DNA of 64,000 nt from Bacteroidota bacterium (GTDB taxonomy: Bacteria > Bacteroidota > Bacteroidia > Chitinophagales > Chitinophagaceae). The stretch's first letter is position 1, and every line of letters begins with the position of its first letter. The notes beneath the pieces are model-generated. The model was not told the DNA's origin, made no database searches, and saw nothing but the letters and a program-made list of their open reading frames with translations. Below are positions 9,150-18,229 of this stretch, in pieces. The translations under genes and the position numbers were made by a program. The stretch lies in NCBI GenBank assembly GCA_026391455.1, contig JAPLEH010000066.1, positions 62,001 to 126,000 of the forward strand. Reading direction: 5' to 3'.

Positions 9150-9986
9150 GTCTTCCGGCAGGGCAGCCTCTTTTGATTTGGCTCCTGCGATCCGCACATC
9201 AAAGTCCTTCCAGGCTTTTTGTATATCGCCGGTTACTTCCACTTTGCCATCCAGTATGAGTTGCTTCAGCCGGGCCATTATAAAAATATCGCCCGTCTTA
9301 ATTTTCATTCTGTTAAGCGTATTGCTCAATACCCGTGTGGCTTTCTGCCATTCACCGGTAATATTCTTCACGATCTCGGTATCATAATAACTATCTTCTT
9401 TTCCGGCGATTTTCTTTCCTCCTTCCAGGATGCGTACCATTGCATTTTCCTCACTTAATCTTCTCCATTCATCGGGATCGATTTCATATTCACTCAGTGT
9501 AACGGGCCGTGCCAGCCGCTTTGCCTTTACAAATTCTTTGGGTTGTATTTCATGCAGCCAGGAAGGATAGAAGATATGACCCTTCTCATTGATAAAGGGC
9601 AGGTTGTTGAGGTAAAGTATCATCACACGCCCCTGAAAAGCCCGGAGCTGCGGCATCAGCCAGTAATAGCCGCATACATCATGCTGGTTCTGACCCATCC
9701 AAATCCATATTTCTTCACTGGTATTTTCCGTTATCTTCTCCACCAATTGTTTTACCGTTTCGCGGTCGTCGAAGCCTGGCTGTGCATCACCGTAAGGCGA
9801 TCCCTGAGAGAGATTTTTCCACCACGCTGTACGCGCCTGCCAACCTTCTTCCGTATCCAATTGCTGCAAGGGACCAACGGCAAAATCATCCCGTATCAAA
9901 ACCACTTCACCGGCCAGTGTTTCATCCAGCTCCTGTACCTGGCCCATCAGGCTTACTTCCGATTCGTTGAACACTATATGTATCAT
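9132..9986 (-). CDS. DUF1835/DUF3658 domain protein
   Basis: The 284-residue product matches the DUF1835 family: N-terminal MIHIVFNESEVSLMGQ, the GEVVLIRDDFAVGPL motif around residues 27-40, WWKNLSQG, and ETSEEIWIWMGQNQHDVCGYYW; the second half (EWRRLSEEN, GKEDSYYDTEIV) fits DUF3658. No biochemical role is established. The last codons (SAIGA) are formed by the final unit of the 26-bp hairpin array, so the C-terminus has probably been rewritten by repeat growth. It lies in the minus-strand block between the methyltransferase and the RAYT gene. Confidence 0.8.
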   Translation of the reverse strand: MIHIVFNESEVSLMGQVQELDETLAGEVVLIRDDFAVGPLQQLDTEEGWQARTAWWKNLSQGSPYGDAQPGFDDRETVKQLVEKITENTSEEIWIWMGQNQHDVCGYYWLMPQLRAFQGRVMILYLNNLPFINEKGHIFYPSWLHEIQPKEFVKAKRLARPVTLSEYEIDPDEWRRLSEENAMVRILEGGKKIAGKEDSYYDTEIVKNITGEWQKATRVLSNTLNRMKIKTGDIFIMARLKQLILDGKVEVTGDIQKAWKDFDVRIAGAKSKEAALPEDSAIGA

Positions 9987-10008
9987 ACCACTTTAATTTG
10001 ATCAATAT

Positions 10009-10803
10009 TTATTTTGATTGCGCCACCGGCTGTATTACATAATACACACAGGTGGTAAAAAAATTCCGGATAAAAGGTATTACCCTGATCAGCCACACCT
10101 GCCGCCTGGGCTTCCAGCCAAATTTCCATTCGTAAATGGGGTTCAACAAGTAATGCCGCACATGCAAAAACGAATACCCGGTTTCTTTGCATATCCGCTC
10201 AAAACGCTCAATGCTGATACGGGTATCCCGTATCTCCATCAGATCATCCACCGGTTCCTTTTTCTTTTTCAATATCCAGCGGTATAATCCCCGGGGCAAC
10301 AAGTGTATATAGGGCAGCCTTGATATCTTAGAATGACAAATCTGCTGATGCCCGCCGAATGGCATATACCAGGGGGGAAATCCGAAAAAAATGATACCAC
10401 CCGGTTTTAAAAATAATCTCATCCAGCCGATCAGTTTCGGTTGGTCATGTATATGCTCGATCACATCTTTCAGCAGAATGATGTCGAACTTTCCCATCAG
10501 TTCCTGCTCAATATCCACTTTATAAATATCCTTCACGACAAACCGGATCTTTCCAGCAGCCAGTTCATCAGCCATATATTCACGGGCCAATTCTACCCGG
10601 GGCGCATCGAGCTCCACACCCACCGTATCACAACCTTTTTCGATAAATGCTTTCAGCACCCCTCCTTCCCCACAACCGATTTCCAGCACACGCATACCGG
10701 GTTGTACCGGAAATTTTTCTTCGATAAAGGGTATCACATATTTGGAGGCATTAAATGCCTGTATAAAGAAATACCTTTTTCTATCTGCGTGAAACTCAAA
10801 CAA
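10009..10803 (-). CDS. Class I SAM-dependent methyltransferase
   Basis: The 264-residue enzyme shows the Rossmann motif I VLEIGCGEGG (about 39-48), motif II acidic residue in TVGVELDAPRV, and FDIILLKDVIEHIHD, which is typical of the Methyltransf_11/23 group. The C-terminal third is hydrophobic and basic (WKPRRQVWLIRVIPFIRNFF) and may touch the membrane. The substrate is unknown; the set resembles small-molecule or lipid/sugar methyltransferases. It is 22 bp upstream of the DUF1835 gene and 75 bp downstream of parE, so one transcript is likely. Confidence 0.8.
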   Translation of the reverse strand: MFEFHADRKRYFFIQAFNASKYVIPFIEEKFPVQPGMRVLEIGCGEGGVLKAFIEKGCDTVGVELDAPRVELAREYMADELAAGKIRFVVKDIYKVDIEQELMGKFDIILLKDVIEHIHDQPKLIGWMRLFLKPGGIIFFGFPPWYMPFGGHQQICHSKISRLPYIHLLPRGLYRWILKKKKEPVDDLMEIRDTRISIERFERICKETGYSFLHVRHYLLNPIYEWKFGWKPRRQVWLIRVIPFIRNFFTTCVYYVIQPVAQSK

Positions 10804-10877
10804 GGGTCGTTAATTAAGCTTGTGAATGAATAAGTCGGAACATGCCTTTCCCGCATCGATCCCGCAAGATTCCTTTA

Positions 10878-12776
10878 TCAATCAGCAATGGGTGTATCCA
10901 GTTCCACCTTCAGATTATTGATTATGAACTCCTGACGGTCGGGTGTATTCTTACCCATATAATATTCCAGTAAGTGCTGTATATGCTCTCCTTCTTCCAC
11001 CCGCATCAGTTGCTTCCGCATACCCGGACCAATGAATTGCCCGAACTCATCGGGACTTATTTCACCTAATCCTTTGAAACGTGTTACTTCCGGCTTGGGA
11101 CCAAGTTTGGCCATGGCCGCCTGTTTTTCCTGCTCACTGAAACAGTAAATGGTTTCTTTTTTATTGCGCACCCGGAACAATGGCGTTTCGAGCACATATA
11201 CTTTTTCGTGTTTTACGAGGTCGGGGAAAAACTGAAGGAAGAACGTCATCAGCAACAAGCGTATATGCATACCGTCCACATCAGCATCGGTAGCAATCAC
11301 CACATTGTTGAATCGCAATTCTTCCAAGCCCTCTTCTATATTCAGCGCATGCTGCAAGAGGTTGAATTCTTCGTTTTCATACACCACTTTCTTGGTTAGG
11401 CCAAAACAGTTGAGCGGTTTACCCCGTAAGCTGAATACAGCTTGTGTTTCCACATTCCTTGCTTTGGTAATGGAACCACTGGCACTGTCCCCTTCCGTAA
11501 TAAAGATGGTGGTCTCGCGCTGTTTGGTCAGGAATTCCTCTTTTCCTTTCGACGGTATTTCATCGTTGAAATGAAAGCGGCAGTCGCGGAGTTTTTTATT
11601 ATGCAGGTTCGCTTTCTTCGCCCTTTCGTTGGCCAGTTTTTTAATACCAGCCAGTTCTTTACGTTCCCGTTCGCTTTGTTCAATTCGTTTTTTCAACGCA
11701 TCGGCCACCGCCGGATTCTTATGCAGGTAATTGTCGAGTTCTTTGGCGAGGAAGTCGCCTACAAACTGGCGCATGCTGGGTCCTTCGATATCCACATTCA
11801 CCGAACCAAGTTTGGTCTTGGTTTGTGATTCAAATACAGGTTCTACAACCCTAACGGATACCGCAGCTACAATACCGGTACGGATATCCGACGCATCATA
11901 ATCTTTTTTAAAAAAATCACGGATGGTCTTTACATACGCTTCGCGAAATGCCTGCTGGTGGGTACCGCCCTGCGTGGTGTGCTGCCCGTTTACAAAACTG
12001 TAAATATCTTCCCCGTAATCGTTGGTATGGGAGATGGCCACTTCAATATCATCCCCCCGCAGGTGAATGATGGGATAGCGAATCTCATCTTCATTGGTCT
12101 TACGTTGCAGCAGGTCGAGCAGTCCGTTCTTACTGATAAAGGATTTGCCGTTGAAGACAAATTTCAGACCCGCATTGAGGAAACAATAATTCCAGATCTG
12201 GTTCTCCAGGAATTCATAGTGGAATTTATAATTCTTGAAAACCGATTCATCGGGAATAAAGCTGACCATGGTTCCGTTACCTTCCGTGGTCTTGGCTTCT
12301 TTATGATCTTTGATCAGATTGCCCCGTTCAAACTCGGCGGTTTTTTCTTTGCCTTCGCGTACAGCAGTTACTTTAAAATAAGAACTGAGTGCGTTTACCG
12401 CTTTGGTACCCACCCCATTAAGGCCCACTGATTTTTGGAAAGCCTTGCTGTCGTATTTAGCGCCGGTATTGATTTTGCTCACTACATCCACCACTTTACC
12501 GAGGGGAATACCCCGGCCATAATCGCGTACGGTCACTACCTTTCCTTCGATCTGCAACTCCACTGTTTTTCCATAGCCCATGGTGTATTCATCGATACAG
12601 TTGTCCACCACTTCTTTTACCAGTACATAGATACCATCATCGGGGGATGCGCCATCGCCCAGTTTACCGATATACATACCGGGGCGCAAACGGATATGCT
12701 CTTTCCAGTCAAGGGATTTAATGCTGTCCTCGTCGTAGTTAAAAAGATTAACGTCCTTCTCTGCTTGTTTGCTCAT
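10878..12776 (-). CDS. parE: DNA topoisomerase IV subunit B
   Basis: The 632-residue ATPase subunit shows the GHKL fold: [17 protein letters not shown] (about 55-63) with the catalytic Glu, [10 protein letters not shown], and the [14 protein letters not shown] lid. The TOPRIM domain has [10 protein letters not shown] and [12 protein letters not shown] for the two metal sites, and the C-terminus reads [11 protein letters not shown]. It opens the minus-strand block that ends with parC and the MgtC-like gene. Confidence 0.94.
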   Translation of the reverse strand: MSKQAEKDVNLFNYDEDSIKSLDWKEHIRLRPGMYIGKLGDGASPDDGIYVLVKEVVDNCIDEYTMGYGKTVELQIEGKVVTVRDYGRGIPLGKVVDVVSKINTGAKYDSKAFQKSVGLNGVGTKAVNALSSYFKVTAVREGKEKTAEFERGNLIKDHKEAKTTEGNGTMVSFIPDESVFKNYKFHYEFLENQIWNYCFLNAGLKFVFNGKSFISKNGLLDLLQRKTNEDEIRYPIIHLRGDDIEVAISHTNDYGEDIYSFVNGQHTTQGGTHQQAFREAYVKTIRDFFKKDYDASDIRTGIVAAVSVRVVEPVFESQTKTKLGSVNVDIEGPSMRQFVGDFLAKELDNYLHKNPAVADALKKRIEQSERERKELAGIKKLANERAKKANLHNKKLRDCRFHFNDEIPSKGKEEFLTKQRETTIFITEGDSASGSITKARNVETQAVFSLRGKPLNCFGLTKKVVYENEEFNLLQHALNIEEGLEELRFNNVVIATDADVDGMHIRLLLMTFFLQFFPDLVKHEKVYVLETPLFRVRNKKETIYCFSEQEKQAAMAKLGPKPEVTRFKGLGEISPDEFGQFIGPGMRKQLMRVEEGEHIQHLLEYYMGKNTPDRQEFIINNLKVELDTPIAD

Positions 12777-12851
12777 GGAATATTACCTGTTGAATATTGA
12801 ATATTTTTATCATTCATCGGGCAGTCATACACTACCATTATCACCTCACAC

Positions 12852-12873
12852 AAAAAACCTCCCCATCGGGAGG
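12852..12873 (-). terminator. Possible minus-strand terminator hairpin upstream of parE
   Basis: CCTCCC (12858-12863) pairs with GGGAGG (12868-12873) around CATC. On the minus strand the stem is followed by six T. It lies about 75 bp before the parE start, so it would stop any transcript entering from the right or act in the leader. Confidence 0.4.
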
Positions 12874-13063
12874 CGGGCGGGGCCGGGCAAATATAACAAA
12901 ACCGCCCCTGCCTTCGGGATTTGTAGTTATCAACAGATGGGGAAAAACAATTCCGTTTACCAGACTGATTTTCAGATAAACTTTGAAAAAAAATGGTAGA
13001 ATTTTAAAACGAAACTAATATTTGTCTATTATTAGTAATTTTTGCATAAAACGAATAGGATAA

Positions 13064-13753
13064 ATGAAAAGATTTCTTCCAATTAAAAAGAGACACATTT
13101 CTCCCAATACTGATAAATCTAACCTTAGTAATTTAAAAAATCTAATCCCAATCATTCTTTCTATCATCACATTGATTATAACCACTTTTTTTAATATTCA
13201 ATCTTTAAACAGGTCAAATGAGCAAATAAAAATTACCCAACAAGAAAGAATTATTAGGATTTTACAAGATAGACCGAGACTGTCGATTGAAGATTTTTCC
13301 TTAGGTCTCCCAGAAAGCGGAATCCGAAACGATAGTCTAATAATTAATTGTTTTATTTCTAACAAGGGTGTAAGAGAGATTAACAATTTAAGATTTAGGA
13401 ATTATATTATAATATCGGACTCTAATCTCACAAATTTCAATTTAATTGAATCAAGGGTCTTTACATCAAATACGTCAATCTTACCCGAAAAAAAAACAAA
13501 ATGTGCGATAACTCCTCGAATGGTTTTCGCTAACTCTAAAGCCTATGTCTTAGTACTTGAATTTAGTTATGAAGATATTATTGATCCTGACATTACTATA
13601 CTAAATACAGATGTTTTGGAGAAAAAAATATACGCTGATACATTCTATTATGTCACAACAGGACGATTTATTAAAAACACGCAATTATATGATGCTGAAA
13701 CAAATGAAATAGAGAAAATAAATTTATTTCTAAAAAATTACAGAACTTTCTAA
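13064..13753 (+). CDS. AT-rich membrane-anchored protein of unknown function
   Basis: The 229-residue product has one transmembrane helix (about residues 27-46, IPIILSIITLIITTFF) followed by a coiled stretch (QSLNRSNEQIKITQQERIIRILQ) and a beta-rich domain facing outward or inward. No family was recognised; the topology resembles phage-defence or stress effectors with an N-terminal TM but this is not evidence of role. The base composition is far more AT-rich than parE and the lipoprotein gene on either side, and codon choice is AAA/ATT/TTA heavy, so recent acquisition is likely. It is transcribed away from parE. Confidence 0.6.
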   Translation: MKRFLPIKKRHISPNTDKSNLSNLKNLIPIILSIITLIITTFFNIQSLNRSNEQIKITQQERIIRILQDRPRLSIEDFSLGLPESGIRNDSLIINCFISNKGVREINNLRFRNYIIISDSNLTNFNLIESRVFTSNTSILPEKKTKCAITPRMVFANSKAYVLVLEFSYEDIIDPDITILNTDVLEKKIYADTFYYVTTGRFIKNTQLYDAETNEIEKINLFLKNYRTF

Positions 13754-13851
13754 TTGTTCCAAGTACTACTGATTTATATCTAATCTTTTGGTGATCAATC
13801 TCATAAATTGTCATTTTTTTCGGGTCTACCTTCATAATCTTAACCCTTGCT

Positions 13852-14493
13852 ATGAAAAAAATGATCATACTGTCTGTAATTGTATTACTCACCGCCTGTC
13901 AGCCAAGCAAGATCACCCAGTCCTGGGCTGCGCCGGATGCAAGACCCAGCATGTACAAAAAGGTGTTGGTGTTGGGTGTACTCAGCGACAACGACATCGA
14001 ACTGCAATCAAAGATCGAGAACCATGTGGCCGAAGATTTGCGTGCATTGGGTTATATGGCATTAGCGGCCAATAAGGTCTTCCCTGCCGGAACATTTGTA
14101 AAAGGCGATACCACACGGGCTGTGAATGCCCTGCTCAACAGTGGCTTCGATGGTATACTGACCATCGTATTGCTCGATAAAAAGAAAGAGCGGTATTATG
14201 TGCCCGGTCGAATTACCGACTATACAAATCCCGGCCAGTACGGTGCTTTCAACCGGTATTACAATCGCGTGGCCGAGCGCATCTACTCCCCCGACTATCA
14301 TGGTGAAGAGACCAAATACATCTGGGAAAATAATTTCTATGACCTGACCGGTAAACGAATGATCTACAGTGCCCGCAGCCGCACATTTGATATTGCTTCT
14401 AAAAACACATTGGCCCATACCTACGGTCAGTTGATGGCCGAAAGCCTGGTGAATAAAAACATACTGATCAAGCCAAAACCGGCAGAAGAATAA
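13852..14493 (+). CDS. Lipoprotein (DUF4136-like)
   Basis: The 213-residue product has a lipobox (LLTAC, Cys16) and begins its mature part with PSKITQSWAAPD, followed by KKVLVLGVLSDNDIELQSKIENHVAEDLRALGY. This layout, an alpha/beta domain that starts with a conserved W and ends with TYGQLMAESLVNK, resembles the DUF4136 group and the periplasmic CsgG/LpoB-like fold. No role is known. It stands alone between an AT-rich gene and the YdeI-like gene. Confidence 0.6.
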   Translation: MKKMIILSVIVLLTACQPSKITQSWAAPDARPSMYKKVLVLGVLSDNDIELQSKIENHVAEDLRALGYMALAANKVFPAGTFVKGDTTRAVNALLNSGFDGILTIVLLDKKKERYYVPGRITDYTNPGQYGAFNRYYNRVAERIYSPDYHGEETKYIWENNFYDLTGKRMIYSARSRTFDIASKNTLAHTYGQLMAESLVNKNILIKPKPAEE

Positions 14494-14572
14494 ATTATTT
14501 TCTTTTTCGATGTCATCAGGAAGAGGTGGTTTATTTTTTCGTTGTAAATTGTTCAACGTATCAATGTAAACC

Positions 14573-15172
14573 ATGGCAACCGATTATCCATTCTATCACC
14601 CCCTTACACGCAAACAATGGCGGCAATGGCTGCAAAAAAATCATGTTACGGCTGCCGGTGTATGGTTAGTATATCATAAGAAAGAGACTGGAAAGCCAAG
14701 AGTTTCCTATGACGAAGCCGTGGAAGAAGCCCTTTGCTTTGGCTGGATCGACAGTCTGCCCCGAAAACTCGAAGACGGTAAAGCTGCTCTTAAATTCACT
14801 CCTCGTAAACCCAAAAGTGTATGGAGCAAATTGAATAAAACACGGATCGCCCAACTGATCGAAAAGGAATTAATGACACCTGCGGGCCTGGAGAAAATTG
14901 AACAGGCAAAGAAAAATGGCAGTTGGGATACCCTCACCCCCAGCGATAACCTGGCAGCAACGAATACGCTTCCACCCGACCTGCAAAAGGCACTCATGCG
15001 AAATAAGAAAGCACATGCCCATTTTACCGCCTTTTCAATGAGCATACGAAAACAATTCCTTTCCTGGATAGACAGTGCCAAACGGCCCGAAACACGCACC
15101 GCAAGGATTGAGATGACTGTACAAATGGCCGATGCCAACAAAAAACCGGGGCTGAAAGGGTTTAAGTTATGA
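14573..15172 (+). CDS. YdeI/OmpD-associated family protein
   Basis: The 199-residue cytoplasmic protein matches the YdeI-like family: FYHPLTRKQWRQWLQKNH at the start, GVWLVYHKKETGKPRVSYDEAVEEALCFGWIDSLP (residues 28-62) and KFTPRKPKSVWSKLNK. The C-terminus (TRTARIEMTVQMADANKKPG) is the usual basic helical end. In Salmonella and E. coli members are linked to antimicrobial peptide resistance; the biochemical activity is not known. A single gene with no clear operon. Confidence 0.8.
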   Translation: MATDYPFYHPLTRKQWRQWLQKNHVTAAGVWLVYHKKETGKPRVSYDEAVEEALCFGWIDSLPRKLEDGKAALKFTPRKPKSVWSKLNKTRIAQLIEKELMTPAGLEKIEQAKKNGSWDTLTPSDNLAATNTLPPDLQKALMRNKKAHAHFTAFSMSIRKQFLSWIDSAKRPETRTARIEMTVQMADANKKPGLKGFKL

Positions 15173-15220
15173 TAGTCTGACCTGCGCGAATTTTTTTATC
15201 TTACATACAAATCATCCGGT

Positions 15221-16537
15221 ATGAAAAAAACACTCCTGCCATTTTTTCTTTGTTGTATCTCTTTGGCTGCAATAGCCCAGCGAAATACCCCCACCGATGG
15301 TGACTGGACTGCCCAATTTCTCGTTTTAAAAAATACCGAAGAAGCTGATCTGACGATACGCGTGGGTGATATCGACAATCTCGGCTTTGGGTTTGATGAA
15401 GCATTCAACCCATTCTCGGGTATGTCCACCTATTCACACGGATTTCCATGGGCGGTGGATGCTAAGAATGCAAAAGGTACCGACCGCATCATGGTGCCTT
15501 CCTCTTATCGATTTGGCACCTATGCAGCCAACGATGGTTATACCAGCAGCACCCAACGCCCGGATAATAATCCGATGACCATATCGATACCGCTGGAAGA
15601 AGTACATAATGTGAAAGCTGCAACAGCAGCCCTCCAGTTATTCATTGACGACTTTCAGGCACCGGCCTTCAATTCCAAATTCCAGGTAAAGATCAACGGG
15701 CTGCGATTTACCGAAGCGGAAAAAATGATCAGCCGGATCAATCAGACTGGTCCTATCGGCAAACTTATTACCATACAATTTACCCCCGAACTGATGGAAA
15801 AACTCCGGGGTGATTCATTGGCCATCTCGATAGATGACCCGGTGTCCAAACAGGGCGATGGCTATGCTATTGATTTTGTGAAATTGCTCATCAATCCTAA
15901 ATTCATTTACAAAGGGAAAATAAAGGGACGAATTATTGATGCCACCACCCGGCAGCCTATTGCCAATGCCACCGCCAGCGTGGAAGGTTATACTACCGCC
16001 ACTTCGGATGAGGCTGGCAATTTCACTATTGAAGATATACCTGCCGGTTTGAGTATCGTTCGTGGCAGCGCTGCAGGTTATGCATCCGATGAAAAACAAG
16101 CCGATGTCATTGCAGACAATGTATCGGAGCCCGTGGAACTGGAATTGAAACGCTCCGGCAAAGTAGTGTACAACAATAAAACATTACGGGAGGGAGATGA
16201 CCTGGTGATGAATAATATTCAGTTTGAAGTAAACAGTGCCAAAATTTTACCTGCGGGTAAAGCGGAACTGGATAAACTGGCTGCCTTTCTGAAACAAAAC
16301 AGTGGAATTGAAATATTATTATCCGGTCACACTTCTGCCGAAGGAGGCGATGTGCTCAACCGCGAGCTTTCATTGAAAAGGGTGCGTGCCTGCAAAGACT
16401 ATCTCGCGGCAAAAGGAATAGATGACGGACGCGTTACTATAAAAGGCTATGGCCCGGATATGCCCATTGCCCCCAATGATACAGAAGCTAACCGCGCCAA
16501 AAACCGCCGGGTGGAAATGAAAATCACCCAACTCTGA
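15221..16537 (+). CDS. OmpA-like outer-membrane protein with a carboxypeptidase-regulatory domain
   Basis: The 438-residue protein has a signal peptide (residues 1-19), an N-terminal domain of about 210 residues without a recognised family, a CarboxypepD_reg-like beta sandwich (about 228-300, KGRIIDATTRQPIANATASVEG) and a C-terminal OmpA peptidoglycan-binding domain (about 325-438; LLSGHTSAEGGDVLNRELSLKRV and AKNRRVEMKI). The pattern is that of periplasmic cell-wall anchors. It probably tethers the outer membrane to peptidoglycan, with the front domain facing a partner or the cell surface. Confidence 0.8.
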   Translation: MKKTLLPFFLCCISLAAIAQRNTPTDGDWTAQFLVLKNTEEADLTIRVGDIDNLGFGFDEAFNPFSGMSTYSHGFPWAVDAKNAKGTDRIMVPSSYRFGTYAANDGYTSSTQRPDNNPMTISIPLEEVHNVKAATAALQLFIDDFQAPAFNSKFQVKINGLRFTEAEKMISRINQTGPIGKLITIQFTPELMEKLRGDSLAISIDDPVSKQGDGYAIDFVKLLINPKFIYKGKIKGRIIDATTRQPIANATASVEGYTTATSDEAGNFTIEDIPAGLSIVRGSAAGYASDEKQADVIADNVSEPVELELKRSGKVVYNNKTLREGDDLVMNNIQFEVNSAKILPAGKAELDKLAAFLKQNSGIEILLSGHTSAEGGDVLNRELSLKRVRACKDYLAAKGIDDGRVTIKGYGPDMPIAPNDTEANRAKNRRVEMKITQL

Positions 16538-16639
16538 TGGGGAAATGGCACTTTCTTTTTCATGCGCATTCACCGTTTATCCAACAGATCAGCATTGAAT
16601 GAAAAAAAAGATGTACCTTTTCTTTCTAAACTAAATAAA

Positions 16640-16807
16640 ATGAAAAAATTAATACTCGCAACGTTACTGGTAGCCGGCTTTACTGCTGCGGCTATTGCCA
16701 GTATAAATGGTATTGAGAAGAAAATGGGAAAAGGGGATAAATCATCCTGCAACATGGCGGAAAAAGCAGAATGTTCGCAGTCAAAAAAATGCTGTATGAT
16801 GCCCTGA
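16640..16807 (+). CDS. Small secreted cysteine-rich protein
   Basis: The 55-residue product starts at the ATG at 16640, directly before a signal peptide (MKKLILATLLVAGFTAAAIA). The mature part of about 34 residues has four cysteines and three methionines, with CSQSKKCCMMP at the end, and could bind a soft metal such as copper; that is inference. An upstream in-frame ATG (16562) adds 26 residues with no signal and is unlikely. A strong terminator follows. Confidence 0.6.
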   Translation: MKKLILATLLVAGFTAAAIASINGIEKKMGKGDKSSCNMAEKAECSQSKKCCMMP

Positions 16808-16827
16808 GTATGCACCAACTTTTTACC

Positions 16828-16855
16828 AGCCCGCAACAACATTGCGGGCTTTTTT
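16828..16855 (+). terminator. Rho-independent terminator
   Basis: A perfect 9-bp stem, AGCCCGCAA with TTGCGGGCT, encloses CAACA and is followed by TTTTT. It ends the small cysteine-rich gene. Confidence 0.9.
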
Positions 16856-16982
16856 GTCGCTCACCCCTATGGACAAAAAACGCCACGCATGCCAATAAAC
16901 GTATAATTATTTAATATTCAATGCTTTAACTATCGGCAAATGGGTTTCATCTGAATTTAACACCCTAAACCCTGAAAAATCG

Positions 16983-16990
16983 TAAATTTG
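16983..16990 (+). promoter_or_regulatory. Putative -7 box of the 89-residue gene
   Basis: TAAATTTG fits TAnnTTTG. Transcription would start near 16997, so the ATG at 17086 would have a leader of about 90 nt. The -33 region is not clear. Confidence 0.4.
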
Positions 16991-17085
16991 GACTTCTCAT
17001 CTAACCCTTTAAATTTTCACCATTGATACTGCCGGCAAATGTCCGGGCGGAACTGATTATTCAACGATTTGAAAAGGGACTATTT

Positions 17086-17355
17086 ATGTATACATATGAT
17101 CTGCTGGAAAAAGGATGTTACTATCTAATCAAAGAGAAAGAGGATTCTCCTGTGGTGCTGATCAAAGTGGCCGTTGAGTCCGATCACTGTCTCTTTTTAC
17201 AACGCTTCGATGACCCCATGGAAACAGAATGGAAAGTAAAAAAAGACAGCCTGCATGATATCATCGAATGCCTGAGTGATGAAGCCGTAAAATCCTGGGA
17301 AGAACATTTCTTCAGTAATAAGGATGCGTTTTATGGGGAGGATGAGGAGGAGTAG
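17086..17355 (+). CDS. Small acidic cytoplasmic protein of unknown function
   Basis: The 89-residue product starts at ATG 17086, which has AAAAGGGA 8-15 bp upstream as a ribosome site; a TTG at 17023 is also in frame but poor. The sequence is a compact beta-rich fold (YLIKEKEDSPVVLIKVAVES, CLFLQRFDD, EWKVKKDSLHDIIECL) ending in a very acidic tail (YGEDEEE). No family was recognised. It looks like a real gene by its start context and lack of repeats. Confidence 0.55.
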   Translation: MYTYDLLEKGCYYLIKEKEDSPVVLIKVAVESDHCLFLQRFDDPMETEWKVKKDSLHDIIECLSDEAVKSWEEHFFSNKDAFYGEDEEE

Positions 17356-17357
17356 TA

Positions 17358-17476
17358 GAAAGGTTACATAGGTTGAAAAGGTTCAAGAAGTTCAATAGGT
17401 TACATAGGTTGCATAAGTTGAATAGGTTTAAGAGGTTCAAGAAGTTCAATAGGTTCAATAGGTTACATAAGTTAAA
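17358..17476. repeat. Tandem repeat of 9 bp, about 13 units
   Basis: Units are AGGTTACAT, AGGTTCAAG, AAGTTCAAT, AGGTTGCAT and similar. The 9-bp period keeps a frame open on the minus strand (NLCNLLNLLNF-like), which is a by-product of the repeat. It begins 2 bp after the stop of the 89-residue gene. Confidence 0.85.
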
Positions 17477-17573
17477 TTGACAGTTGGTTGCTGGTTTCAA
17501 GTTAGTTGTTTCTAGTCATTATTGTCCGGGGAAAGTTTTTGCAAAGCCCTGAAACATTGCCCCAGAGCGGGTT

Positions 17574-17611
17574 CTAGCCCCTCTCCTTTGGGGAGGGGTT
17601 GGGGAGGGGTC
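17574..17611. repeat. CCCCTC/GAGGGG hairpin
   Basis: CCCCTCTCCTTTGGGGAGGGG with a second GGGGAGGGG copy. It is a GC-rich hairpin of the type often seen between Bacteroidota genes; no T run follows. Confidence 0.5.
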
Positions 17612-17655
17612 TGAATTGATTTTCAAACTAATAAATAGTTTTACCGGACAACAAT

Positions 17656-17920
17656 AGTTGCAGCTTGCAGCTTGCGGCTGTTATCTGGCTGTTCCAGGCT
17701 CGCCCCAAAGGGGCAGGCGGCTCGAAGCTTCTCTGGCTGTTTGCTTGAAGCTTGCGGCTGTTCCAGGCTCGCCCCAAAGAGGCAGGCGGCTCGAAGCTGG
17801 TGGCTCACGGCTCGCAGCTTCTCTGGCTGTTTGCTTGAAGCTTGTAGCTTGCGGCTGTTCCAGTCTCGCCCCAAAGAGGCAGGCGGCTCGAAGCTCACGG
17901 CTGAAAGCTTGCAGCTTGTG
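17656..17920. repeat. GC-rich repeat cluster with three 43-bp copies
   Basis: Near-identical 43-bp copies lie at 17687-17729, 17756-17798 and 17853-17895, each with TCGCCCCAAAGRGGCAGGCG in the middle, separated by GCTTGAAGCTTGCGGCT-like filler. No coding evidence on either strand. With the 9-bp repeats it fills the 870-bp gap before the SusC gene. Confidence 0.85.
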
Positions 17921-18229
17921 TGTAATGTGTATCGCTTACATTAAGTGCGCTGCAATACACCTTTAACTGAATTTTGTTCACGATATACAGCCCTGCACCC
18001 TCTTTTTTTTCCTCATTTTTTCCCTCCTCTTTTTTCTGCATTGAATGACCCCGAAAACTGTCATTGCAATGTAAAACCTGTATTACCATATAATTAATTT
18101 TACTTACTTCGTTCCGCTAAAACAAACTGTTAAGCTTTCGCTTCTACAGGCTATTCCATTTGATGAGTAGTATACATGTATCAAGATATAAACTACCTGT
18201 TTTCCTTATTATAAATAAAAATCAACAAC

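Noticed and set aside
17641-17966. Coding frames in the GC-rich repeats
   Set aside because: Low-complexity translation of repeated DNA in several frames, no start context and no family.
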